A stretch of DNA of 9,737 nt from an uncultured Oscillibacter sp. (GCA_951800675.1 CATOKC010000123.1:1-9737), one strand, 5' to 3'. Positions 1 through 5,391 are shown, counted from the stretch's first letter. Numbers and translations: made by a program. The notes: generated by a model from the sequence alone, not told the origin.

Positions 1-223
1 CGGAAAACATCGGCTCGAACTCCGCCTCCTCCAGCACCTCGCTGCCCATGGCGGGGCACCCAAAAGCCACGGCGCTGTAAGCGGAGAACTGACCGGCAGA
101 GAAGTCCCCAGGCCCAAGCGGCGCCGCTTCGCCGCCAGCGGCCCGGACACCCTCGGCAATAAAGCCCGCCATAGCCTCCGTGTTGCCGGTTCCGCTCCAG
201 AATACGATCGCGATCTTGTTCAT
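1..223 (-). CDS. Flavodoxin, N-terminal part (runs off the window edge)
   Basis: Short FMN-binding electron carrier of the cytoplasm that can replace ferredoxin in low-potential electron transfer. Read on the minus strand from the ATG at 223, the protein begins MNKIAIVFWSGTGNTEAMA. This is the classic flavodoxin opening: a hydrophobic first beta strand followed by the FMN phosphate-binding loop S/T-G-T-G-N-T (residues 10-15). A second strand with AFGCPAMG near residue 53 matches the region before the first isoalloxazine loop. About 74 codons are visible, roughly half of a normal 140-residue flavodoxin; the rest lies outside the window. The start is fixed by AAGGAGTG a few bases upstream. It has its own promoter and two palindromic sites in the 180 bp upstream, so iron- or metal-responsive expression is plausible but inferred. 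Confidence 0.9.
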   Translation of the reverse strand, partial: MNKIAIVFWSGTGNTEAMAGFIAEGVRAAGGEAAPLGPGDFSAGQFSAYSAVAFGCPAMGSEVLEEAEFEPMFS

Positions 224-258
224 GTTGAACACTCCTTCATGAAATATTTTTGGTTGTA

Positions 259-274
259 GTTAGTAGCGGCTAAC
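259..274. promoter_or_regulatory. Operator-like palindrome GTTAG-N6-CTAAC (leader copy)
   Basis: Second exact GTTAG-N6-CTAAC site, in the leader about 35 bp before the flavodoxin start codon. Arms and spacing are identical to the copy at 348-363 while the six central bases differ, as expected for two sites of one dimeric regulator. Flanking bases add a further inverted match between the two sites: TTGTAGTTAG at 254-263 is the exact reverse complement of 359-368. Confidence 0.45.
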
Positions 275-291
275 CCTTGCGGCCGGAGAAG

Positions 292-315
292 CCCCAAGGG
301 GAGAGGACCTTGGGG
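292..315 (-). other. Hairpin in the flavodoxin leader
   Basis: CCCCAAGG (292-299) pairs perfectly with CCTTGGGG (308-315) around an 8-base loop. It falls between the two GTTAG-N6-CTAAC sites, inside the predicted leader transcript. No T-tract follows on either strand, so it is not a normal intrinsic terminator. A role in mRNA stability or as a spacer is possible. Confidence 0.35.
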
Positions 316-347
316 GGAAGAAAGTAAGGAGGTCATACGCCACTTTG

Positions 348-363
348 GTTAGATATTGCTAAC
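348..363. promoter_or_regulatory. Operator-like palindrome GTTAG-N6-CTAAC (promoter-proximal)
   Basis: GTTAG (348-352) and CTAAC (359-363) form a perfect 5+5 palindrome with a 6-bp centre. It lies just downstream of the flavodoxin -10 box, where a bound repressor would block initiation. A second copy with the same arms and spacing lies at 259-274. The TTAG/CTAA arms resemble DtxR/IdeR-type metal-regulator boxes, but assignment to that family is inference. Confidence 0.5.
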
Positions 364-373
364 TACAAATTGA

Positions 374-402
374 ACGTTAGCACAGGTGGGGACTTTTGTC
401 AA
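374..402 (-). promoter_or_regulatory. Sigma-70-type promoter for the flavodoxin gene
   Basis: On the minus strand a perfect -35 box TTGACA (397-402) is followed by a 17-bp spacer and the -10-like box TAACGT (374-379). The -10 is preceded by TGc, an extended -10 feature that would offset its weak match. No other gene on that strand lies between it and the flavodoxin start at 223, so the transcript would have a leader of about 145 bases. Confidence 0.6.
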
Positions 403-420
403 GAGATAAATTGGAATCTG

Positions 421-916
421 CTACCTGCTTTTTCTCCATGTCCGGCATTGCTTTTCCTGGCCTTTCCAGTTACAAGGTTCAGAGGTATTGTAAAAATGTG
501 GGAGGTTTTTTGTACAATGGTACTGGATTATGATCCGTTTCACCAGGGGCGGGGTCTCCTCCTCGGGCTCAGAGGACTCACAGGGGCTGACGCTGGCCTC
601 GGGCGCGCCAGCCTGTCCTGCCTCCTCGACCAGGCTCAGCACAAACTCCCGCTGGGTCAGTCCTGCCGGTCCGCTGGGTTTCCCGTTCCAGGTGGGTTTT
701 GATCCGCTGGAAGAGGTCTTCCGGAATCTGGAACGCCATCGTCCTCGTTTTGCCGCTCATAGTCATTGTACCTCCGTCTTTCTTTAAATTGTAGTATTCG
801 ATCAACAGGTTCGTGATATACTCGCTGGTGGTCTGGCCCGCCGCTTCTCTGGCCTCGCTGACCCGCGTGTGAAGGCTGAGGGGAATCTGAGCGCAGAGAT
901 TCTTTTTTTGCTCCAT
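421..916 (-). pseudogene. Tandem ribbon-helix-helix-like protein of mobile-element type, frameshifted
   Basis: Reading from ATG 916 gives MEQKKNLCAQIPLSLHTRV and then a TTSEYITNLLIEYYNLKK helix pair. A second similar unit follows, with TRTMAFQIPEDLFQRIKTHL. Each unit has the strand-helix-helix pattern of Arc/MetJ-like DNA-binding proteins, and I recognise the family as cargo of integrative elements in gut Firmicutes (from memory, unchecked). Near 658-666 the frame breaks: the expected continuation LTQREFVLSLVEEAGQ is present but one frame over, and the 496-nt span fits one extra base (or two lost). After the shift the frame stays open to a stop at 421-423, but its last 30 or so residues look non-native. 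A GGAGG followed by ATG just before the second unit could allow separate translation of that half. A sequencing error is the main alternative to true decay. Confidence 0.6.
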
Positions 917-1056
917 GCTGCCGTGCTCTTTCCGTTTTGTTGTAACGACGGTATAGCCGGAAAGCATTGATAGAGCTATTACCAAGACCACCGAAGAACG
1001 CTGAACAGATGAAGCATAAGCAACAATGACGGGAAGGTCCGTCCTGAAACGGAAAA

Positions 1057-1108
1057 CCTCCCTCGGAGCGGCTTGGCAGCTCCGGGGGAGGTGTGTTTTT
1101 CTTTTTTA
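1057..1108 (+). terminator. Strong intrinsic terminator without an upstream gene
   Basis: A 13-bp stem (1057-1069 with 1079-1091, one G-T wobble) encloses a 9-base loop and is followed by TGTGTTTTTCTTTTTT, a textbook intrinsic terminator on the plus strand. No plus-strand gene is recognisable upstream. The nearest candidate is an open stretch of about 25 codons ending at a TGA near 1029 (reading SRKALIELLPRPPKNAEQMK), which may be the tail of a lost gene. The opposite strand has a weaker T-rich run (TTTTCCGTTT), so it could also stop leftward transcripts. Confidence 0.75.
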
Positions 1109-1376
1109 GAGAAACGTGGAAAGTTCGAGCCGTGCAGGTTGCCAAAACCGCTGTTTTTGCATCTCCGAAGCGTTATTTCACGTCCCCGGGTTTTTCCAAC
1201 GGCTTTACATTATTCGTGCTTTTTGGAGAAAAAGTAATTTATAGAGCAAAAGTCCTGTATTTGCAGTACTTTCAGCGATTCCGCACAAATTTCAGACCAA
1301 ACTGATAAACCGGTAGAGTCTTTGCGCCGCAATGATTCCATCGGTTTTTGCCCGTTTCATAGAACAGTAGTGAAAT
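1109..1376. other. Intergenic stretch, no gene recognised
   Basis: This AT-richer stretch lies between the orphan terminator and the end of the small conserved pseudogene. I translated both strands and saw no recognisable protein, RNA gene or transposon end. A 7-bp inverted repeat, GGTAGCC (1377-1383) with GGCTACC (1407-1413), borders it and overlaps the stop codon of the pseudogene at 1404-1648, but it has no T-tract. Confidence 0.4.
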
Positions 1377-1403
1377 GGTAGCCGGCACTTTTTAAAACCG
1401 CCT

Positions 1404-1648
1404 TCAGGCTACCCGGTTTAACTGGCTTACCCGGTCAATAAATTCCTTTATATCCTCAATATAGGAATAAGGCGCATATTCCGAATAAATCTCCGGAGAA
1501 TCCAAAATTACGATCTGGCCCCCTTCGCCCGAAGGGCCTCCAGCGTCCCCGGCAGGCACCGGGCTTCATTCGGCGTCTTGCGGAGATAAGCGAGGCACCC
1601 TGGCCGGTCAAAGACCTTGGCCACAATATAGATTTTTTTATCCCCCAT
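1404..1648 (-). pseudogene. Small conserved gut-Firmicutes protein (DUF6718-like), frameshifted in a G run
   Basis: From ATG 1648 the protein reads MGDKKIYIVAKVFDRPGC and then a middle region of about 25 residues, before meeting a stop at 1508-1510. Adding one base in the homopolymer at 1519-1523 (five G on the coding strand) restores a frame that continues GGQIVILDSPEIYSEYAPYS to a stop at 1404-1406. The 245-nt span is one base short of 82 codons, as a single deletion predicts. The pattern (YIVAKVFD-PGC opening, later YxEYAPY) matches a short family I believe is DUF6718; the name is from memory. Its start overlaps the end of the upstream RelA/SpoT-like gene by 11 bases, with AGGTGA as ribosome site, so the two were translationally coupled. 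Function unknown. Confidence 0.6.
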
Positions 1649-2234
1649 TTAAGTTCACCTTCAAATTCCTTAGTCGGTTAAAGAAGCCCTGTTCCGTTTG
1701 AATCAGACCGCTAGAGTATTCCTGGTATAGAGCTTGTCCCGCTTCTGGAGTTTGGTATTTATAAACGTGCCAATGGCTCCGGAGATTGAAAAGATAATCC
1801 TTCCCGCGCCAGAGCTGAACCTCAATCGAACAGGCCAGATTGTCCCGCTGGTAATAGAGAAGGATCGCGCGGTAACCGTCGTCAATTTTCTTGCCTTGGC
1901 GCAGGTCGACCACACGAAAATAGTCCGAAAAGGTGTCGAGATATTCCTCGAATCGAAGCCGGAATCCCAGGACGCCGTTGAAGCGCTGCTTGAATCCGCC
2001 TCCGGCGCGGAGTGTTTTCTCGTATTTTCTGAGGACGGAGCCTTCGCTTTTGAAACGGGAACCAATCAGATTTTCCTGGACTAAAACGTCGATATAGCTG
2101 AAACGCTATTTCGCAATATCATCCAGTATCCGCTCCAGTGGGGTTTCCCGCAGGGAAATCTGCTTGCGGTTTTGTCCCAGCCCCGACCAGTAGGAGCGCA
2201 TATCAAGAATCTTTTTGGAGATAAAAGCGCCCAT
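1638..2234 (-). pseudogene. RelA/SpoT-like nucleotidyltransferase-fold protein, interrupted by one in-frame TAG
   Basis: An ATG at 2234 with an AGGGGG ribosome site opens a 198-codon frame broken only by TAG at codon 43 (2106-2108), probably from CAG. After the stop it reads SRFKSEGSVLRKY (residues 59-71), close to the RxKSxxSIxRK signature of RelA/SpoT synthetase domains. GVLGFRL (87-93) takes the place of the D-x-x-G-x-R motif, then DDGYRA (118-123) the GYRSxH motif and SIEVQLWR (136-143) the EIQIRT motif. Length fits a small alarmone synthetase, whose relatives make (p)ppGpp or act as toxSAS toxins. However, the metal-binding Asp position is Gly87 and the usual His after GYR is Leu125, so classical synthetase activity is doubtful even in an intact form. 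It overlaps the downstream DUF6718-like gene by 11 bases. A different nucleotidyltransferase-like fold remains possible. Confidence 0.6.
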
Positions 2235-2244
2235 GATATACCCC

Positions 2245-2286
2245 CTGAGCCTCAGTTTATCTAACTGGTCTCATACCACAAGACCA
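2245..2286 (-). promoter_or_regulatory. Inverted repeats upstream of the RelA/SpoT-like operon
   Basis: CTGAG-C-CTCAG (2245-2255) is a palindrome just ahead of the ribosome binding site. TGGTCT (2266-2271) with AGACCA (2281-2286) is a second 6-bp inverted repeat. They could be operator sites for autoregulation, as in toxin-antitoxin operons, but both are short. I found no strong promoter here: the best -35/-10 pair is TTGGTC and TAGATA with an 18-bp spacer. Confidence 0.25.
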
Positions 2287-2330
2287 AGCGGCTAAGCAAG
2301 TCGATTTTAGGGTTACACAATATGCTGAAA

Positions 2331-2555
2331 TTAGATTCTTTGCTCTTTAACCTCGCGCTCCCGCGCCCTCTGCCCTGGGGCGTTAATCTCGACCCACACA
2401 CTTTTCCAGGGAGCATACCGTTCCAGTAGGATCCGCCAAGGGACCCCAATATTCAGCCGATGCAGTATTCCATTTGATGTGGTCCGGTTGCTTTTTCCCG
2501 GCCTTTTTCCAAGTATCGGTTTTCTGAGGTTAGCAGCTTTGCTCCCATCCCATCG
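2331..2555 (-). pseudogene. IS5-like transposase remnant (N-terminal region only)
   Basis: A minus-strand frame without a start codon reads KRPGKSNRTTSNGILHRLN, then IGVPWRILLERYAPWKSVW. This matches the N-terminal part of IS5-family DDE transposases of the IS427 type, whose usual form is GRPR-DNR-MLNGILWRLRTGxPWRDLPERYGPWKSVY. The match stops sharply after KSVW, then about 20 unrelated residues lead to a stop at 2331-2333. None of the DDE catalytic core is left, so the element is dead. It lies between the decayed operon and the intact aldo/keto reductase and probably marks a past insertion followed by deletion. Confidence 0.7.
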
Positions 2556-2604
2556 TTATTGTGTTGAATCATATCGCTTCATGCCGTCAGCAACTATTTT
2601 CGTG

Positions 2605-3711
2605 CTATTTTTCAAATTCCTTTGCGACATCAACCAGCAGGTCCCGGATGTGAAGGTGCTGGGGGCAGGCTTTTTCGCATTTGCCGCACCTGATGCAATC
2701 GCTGGCCTTTCCGCCCTGTTTGGTATATACTTCATGATAAAAAAAGTCTGCATTTGCGTCTTGAAAGAGGGTTTTATTGTTCATCGCAACAAATAAGCCG
2801 GGAATTGCAATTTTTTGTGGACAACCCGCCGTGCAATAACGGCAGAAGGTACACGGAATCATCGTCATAGAATGTAAAATATCCCGCGCCTTTTCTACAG
2901 CTTCTGTTTCCGTTCTGTTCAAAGGTTGAAAATCCTTCATAAAGCTAATGTTCTCCTCCATTTGCTCCAGACTGCTCATTCCGGACAAGACCATCATCAT
3001 TCCCTCAAACCCGGCAGCAAAGCGGATAGCGCAGCTGGCAGGGCTGGCATTGTCCAGAGCCTTGAAAATTTCCATAGCTTTCTCCGGTAAATTCGCCAGA
3101 TTACCGCCCTTTACCGGCTCCATGACAATTACCGGCTTCCCAAACTTCCGGCAGACCTCATAGCACTTCCGGCTTTCTACGGCGGGGTTGTCATAGTCCG
3201 CATAGTTAAACTGAATCTGCACCACTTCCACCTGGGGATACTCAATGAGAATCTGTTCCAGCACCTCCGCCCGGTCATGGAAGGAGATACCGAGGTGTTG
3301 GACTTTACCTTCCGCTTTTAACTCCAGCACCGTCTCATAGGTGCGATGCTTTTTAAAAAAGCGGAAATTCTCAACATTCTGCGCATGCATCAGGTAAAAA
3401 TCAAAATAGTCCACACCGCAGGCTTCCAGCTGACTTTGAAAGAGCGGCCTAATATCCGCTTGTTCTTTGAAAAAGAAATCGGTCAGTTTGTTGGTGAGAA
3501 TGTAGCGGTCGCGGGGATAGCGGCTGGTAAGGCACTCTCGCAGGGCAGCCTCGCTTTTACCGTTCAGGTAGCCGTGGGCGGTGTCAAAATAGTTGAATCC
3601 CGCCGTCAAGAAAGCGTCTACCATTTGGCAGACTTGGGCGATGTCCACTTCCTCGCCCTTCATAGGCAGGCGCATGGCTCCAAAGCCAAAGTTCTTCTTG
3701 ACACGTTCCAT
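2605..3711 (-). CDS. Aldo/keto reductase with C-terminal double 4Fe-4S domain
   Basis: Predicted cytoplasmic oxidoreductase of 368 residues. Residues 1-265 form an aldo/keto reductase barrel with the catalytic tetrad visible: D43 (YFDTAHGY), Y48, K75 (ILTNKL) and H109 (FYLMHAQ). VMEPVKGGNLA (196-206) fits the NADPH-side loop of this subgroup. Residues 287-297 hold CxxCxxCxxxC and residues 339-349 hold CxxCxxCxxxCP, two ferredoxin-like cluster motifs. The combination is typical of the ferredoxin-linked aldo/keto reductase family common in Clostridia, where electrons may pass between the clusters and a carbonyl substrate. The substrate is unknown. The start ATG at 3711 has AAAGGGA about 9 bases upstream and its own promoter at 3768-3796. 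It is monocistronic and appears intact, unlike the decayed genes next to it. Confidence 0.9.
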   Translation of the reverse strand: MERVKKNFGFGAMRLPMKGEEVDIAQVCQMVDAFLTAGFNYFDTAHGYLNGKSEAALRECLTSRYPRDRYILTNKLTDFFFKEQADIRPLFQSQLEACGVDYFDFYLMHAQNVENFRFFKKHRTYETVLELKAEGKVQHLGISFHDRAEVLEQILIEYPQVEVVQIQFNYADYDNPAVESRKCYEVCRKFGKPVIVMEPVKGGNLANLPEKAMEIFKALDNASPASCAIRFAAGFEGMMMVLSGMSSLEQMEENISFMKDFQPLNRTETEAVEKARDILHSMTMIPCTFCRYCTAGCPQKIAIPGLFVAMNNKTLFQDANADFFYHEVYTKQGGKASDCIRCGKCEKACPQHLHIRDLLVDVAKEFEK

Positions 3712-3767
3712 AAATTTAATCCCTTTCTTTACTATGCTTCTCTATCGAATGAGACTGCCCTTTTGTT

Positions 3768-3796
3768 ATTATAGTACATTGCTTGTGACATGTATA
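3768..3796 (-). promoter_or_regulatory. Promoter of the aldo/keto reductase
   Basis: On the minus strand, TATACA (3791-3796) is followed by a 17-bp spacer and a perfect TATAAT (3768-3773), about 57 bp before the start codon at 3711. The -10 is consensus and the -35 matches 4 of 6 positions. Confidence 0.6.
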
Positions 3797-3834
3797 GGAG
3801 AAATCTCGCGTTTACAGGCTTTCAAGATAAGAAA

Positions 3835-3872
3835 ACTCCCGCTTTTCAAATATCCAATCGAAAAGCGGGAGT
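3835..3872 (-). terminator. Intrinsic terminator downstream of the small peptide gene
   Basis: A perfect 13-bp stem (3835-3847 with 3860-3872) with a 12-base loop is followed on the minus strand by TTTTCTTATCTT. It begins 25 bases after the stop of the short reading frame at 3898-3987 and separates it from the aldo/keto reductase promoter. On the plus strand the downstream bases (CATTCATATTTT) are a poorer U-tract. Confidence 0.75.
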
Positions 3873-3897
3873 CATTCATATTTTAAACGCTTGGGGC

Positions 3898-3987
3898 TTA
3901 ACGGTTTGCGTCATTGTGTAATTTGATGTGGATCTGATTTAGCTCTTGAAACCGGATGCTGACAAGCCCCTGAAACCATCTAAACAC
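3898..3987 (-). CDS. Probable 29-residue peptide gene, function unknown
   Basis: A GTG at 3987 lies 8 bases after a perfect AAGGAGG (3996-4002) and opens a frame reading (M)FRWFQGLVSIRFQEL, then NQIHIKLHNDANR and a TAA at 3898-3900. A longer form from ATG 4011 would add eight residues (MSEKEGCC), but its ribosome site is poor, so I prefer the GTG. The peptide is amphipathic and basic, aromatic at the N-terminus, with no signal peptide or recognised domain. It has a candidate promoter just upstream and a strong terminator 25 bases downstream, so it looks like an independent transcription unit. I do not recognise the family. It could be a regulatory peptide, a small membrane-associated peptide, or a small RNA with an incidental reading frame. 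Confidence 0.45.
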   Translation of the reverse strand: MFRWFQGLVSIRFQELNQIHIKLHNDANR

Positions 3988-4020
3988 GCAACACCCCTCC
4001 TTTTCACTCATGACTGTGCC

Positions 4021-4050
4021 TGTTAGGATACCACGTATTCGAAAAAAGTC
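4021..4050 (-). promoter_or_regulatory. Candidate promoter of the small peptide gene
   Basis: On the minus strand TGGACT, a 17-bp spacer and TATCCT lie upstream of the short frame that ends at 3898. Each hexamer matches the sigma-70 consensus at 4 of 6 positions, so this is weak alone. It gains some weight from its place ahead of a good Shine-Dalgarno and a terminated frame. Confidence 0.3.
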
Positions 4051-4078
4051 CAGAGGAAATTTAAATGAGTTACATGAA

Positions 4079-4121
4079 AATGCCCCTCCGCTTTTTGTGC
4101 ATTATAACAAAACGGGGCATT
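4079..4121 (-). terminator. Probable terminator of the LacI-family gene
   Basis: AATGCCCC (4079-4086) pairs with GGGGCATT (4114-4121), with an inner TTTTGT/ACAAAA stem (4093-4098 with 4107-4112) separated by a bulge. On the minus strand it is followed by TTTTCAT, and it starts 28 bases after the stop codon at 4150. The bulge and short T-run make it moderate. Confidence 0.45.
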
Positions 4122-4149
4122 GCCATTTATACAAAACGACCACAGTTTT

Positions 4150-5196
4150 TCATTGAACCTCAAGATTTTCCATACAGAGAATATTGATCTGCCCTTGGAA
4201 TTGCCCGGATTCCAGGGGCTTTTTTTTGCGCAGATGATCCCTTAGCAGCAGGAGCGGGGCATGCCCTTGGCGCTTCAGATCCTGGGGTATCGTAAAGTCC
4301 ACTGCGCCGGAATGTATGAGTTTTCGGACGCTCTCGTTGATATCATGGCAGACCACATGAACTCCGCCGGTCCTTCCGGCCCGCTGGATAGCGGCGCAGC
4401 AGCCGGAAACGCTGAGGTTGGCCATGTATATCCCCCGCAGGTCCGGCCAGTTCTCCAGGGACTCGGAAACCACTCGGAGTGTCGTCTCATAGTCGTTATA
4501 GGTTTCCCGGACAACGATCTGCTCCGCCGGAAAGCCCAGCTCCGCCAGCCGTTCCCGAAAGCCGTCCAGCCGCTGGCGGTGGCCGTCGAACTTCAGGTTT
4601 CCGGCGGTGGCCAGAATGGGACCTTGGCCGGAAACACACTTGAACAGCAGCCCAGCCGCTACCCGGCCCGCCTGGCGGATGTCCTGGCCCACGAAGCACA
4701 GCCTCCCGCTTTCCGGCAGGTCCGAGTTAAAGGTGACACAGGGGATTCCTTCTTCCACACTGGCGGCGATCCAGCCTTGAATCGCCGGGTCGCTGACGGC
4801 ACAGACCGCAAAGCCCTCCGCCCCCTCCGCCTTCATGGCCTCCAGCAGCTCCACAGCCTCCTGGGGAAGGTCTGTCTCGCAGCGGCGGACCAGCACCCGT
4901 ACTTTCGATTCCTCCAGCTCTTCGCACGCCTGACGGACGCCCTCCGTCACCTCCGTGCGGAACTGGCCCTCCCAGTTGGGCAGCAGAACGCCCAGGGTCA
5001 GCGGACGGAGGGCGGCGTCTGCCTGCCGCCGGTAGACCTCCCGCGGGGAGACGTAGCCCAGCTCCCGCATGGCCTCCAAAACCCGACGCCGGACCTCCTC
5101 GTTTACATGGGGCCGGTCATTCAGGACCCGGTCCACCGTTCCGCGGGAGACCCCCGCCAGCTCCGCCACCATCTGAATCGTCGGCCTGTTCCCCAT
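4150..5196 (-). CDS. LacI-family transcriptional repressor of the catabolic locus
   Basis: DNA-binding regulator of 348 residues from the chosen start. Residues 6-26 (TIQMVAELAGVSRGTVDRVL) are the LacI helix-turn-helix, followed by NDRPHVNEEVRRRVLEAM and a hinge near residue 50. From about residue 64 (TLGVLLPN) a periplasmic-binding-protein-like sugar domain runs to the end, of the ribose-binding subtype, with FNSD, FVGQD and CHDINE segments. Three in-frame starts lie close together (TTG 5211, ATG 5202, ATG 5196). I choose ATG 5196 because GGAGG (5205-5209) is 8 bases before it, too near the other two. It is divergent from the isomerase gene at 5419, has a near-consensus promoter, and a TTGTG-N6-CACAA palindrome covers its leader. 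Autorepression and control of the divergent operon, relieved by a sugar or polyol, are inferred. It appears intact. Confidence 0.92.
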   Translation of the reverse strand: MGNRPTIQMVAELAGVSRGTVDRVLNDRPHVNEEVRRRVLEAMRELGYVSPREVYRRQADAALRPLTLGVLLPNWEGQFRTEVTEGVRQACEELEESKVRVLVRRCETDLPQEAVELLEAMKAEGAEGFAVCAVSDPAIQGWIAASVEEGIPCVTFNSDLPESGRLCFVGQDIRQAGRVAAGLLFKCVSGQGPILATAGNLKFDGHRQRLDGFRERLAELGFPAEQIVVRETYNDYETTLRVVSESLENWPDLRGIYMANLSVSGCCAAIQRAGRTGGVHVVCHDINESVRKLIHSGAVDFTIPQDLKRQGHAPLLLLRDHLRKKKPLESGQFQGQINILCMENLEVQ

Positions 5197-5211
5197 CGTC
5201 ATCGCCTCCAA

Positions 5212-5227
5212 TTGTGTGTTTGCACAA
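5212..5227. promoter_or_regulatory. Candidate repressor operator in the repressor's own leader
   Basis: TTGTG (5212-5216) and CACAA (5223-5227) form a palindrome with a 6-bp centre, the GCACAA arm matching the second candidate operator at 5377-5391. It lies 12 to 27 bp downstream of the minus-strand -10 box, a position that would block the repressor gene's own transcription. Confidence 0.45.
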
Positions 5228-5238
5228 CGCTGTTCCTA

Positions 5239-5267
5239 ATCATATACGGAAATGTATTCTTTGTCAA
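5239..5267 (-). promoter_or_regulatory. Promoter of the LacI-family repressor gene
   Basis: On the minus strand a perfect TTGACA (5262-5267), a 17-bp spacer and TATGAT (5239-5244; 5 of 6 matches). Transcription would begin near 5232, directly upstream of the palindrome at 5212-5227. Confidence 0.75.
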
Positions 5268-5333
5268 TCCGTAAAAAAACACGTCTCTCTTTTGTGCAAT
5301 TATCTAATTTTCAAAATGTTTTGCTATTTCTTA

Positions 5334-5361
5334 TTGACAAAAGCGCCGGAAGTGCTATTAT
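5334..5361 (+). promoter_or_regulatory. Promoter of the isomerase-dehydrogenase-symporter operon
   Basis: A perfect TTGACA (5334-5339), a 16-bp spacer and TATTAT (5356-5361; 5 of 6 matches) lie 57 bp before the isomerase start codon. It is divergent from the repressor promoter, with about 65 bp between the two -35 boxes. Confidence 0.75.
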
Positions 5362-5376
5362 GTGCTTAACATCAAT

Positions 5377-5391
5377 ATGTGCATAGCACAA
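5377..5391. promoter_or_regulatory. Candidate repressor operator of the catabolic operon
   Basis: ATGTGC-ATA-GCACAA contains the perfect palindrome TGTGC-N3-GCACA, 16 bp downstream of the -10 box and so near the transcription start. Additional TTGTGC/GCACAA half-sites lie at 5302-5307 and 5401-5406. The centre is one base shorter than in the site at 5212-5227 if hexamer arms are compared, so the two may differ in affinity. Confidence 0.5.

Noticed and set aside
1093..1305. 70-codon plus-strand frame starting inside the orphan terminator.
   Set aside because: Its start codon lies in the T-rich end of the terminator (MFFFFRE), and the translation is basic and featureless.
1321..1366. AAACCG...CGGTTTTT inverted repeat (around 1304-1350) as a terminator.
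   Set aside because: Only six base pairs with a loop of nearly 30 bases; too weak to call.
1734..2084. 116-codon plus-strand frame opposite the RelA/SpoT-like pseudogene.
   Set aside because: The minus-strand reading carries family motifs on both sides of the TAG. The plus-strand protein has no recognisable features and only a weak start.
3346..3774. 142-codon plus-strand frame over the aldo/keto reductase.
   Set aside because: Antisense to a complete enzyme with its tetrad and two 4Fe-4S motifs; no recognisable domain.
4261..5274. 337-codon plus-strand frame over the repressor gene.
   Set aside because: Antisense shadow of the LacI-family gene: Pro/His/Leu-rich, no domain, no ribosome site, and it would overlap the divergent promoters.
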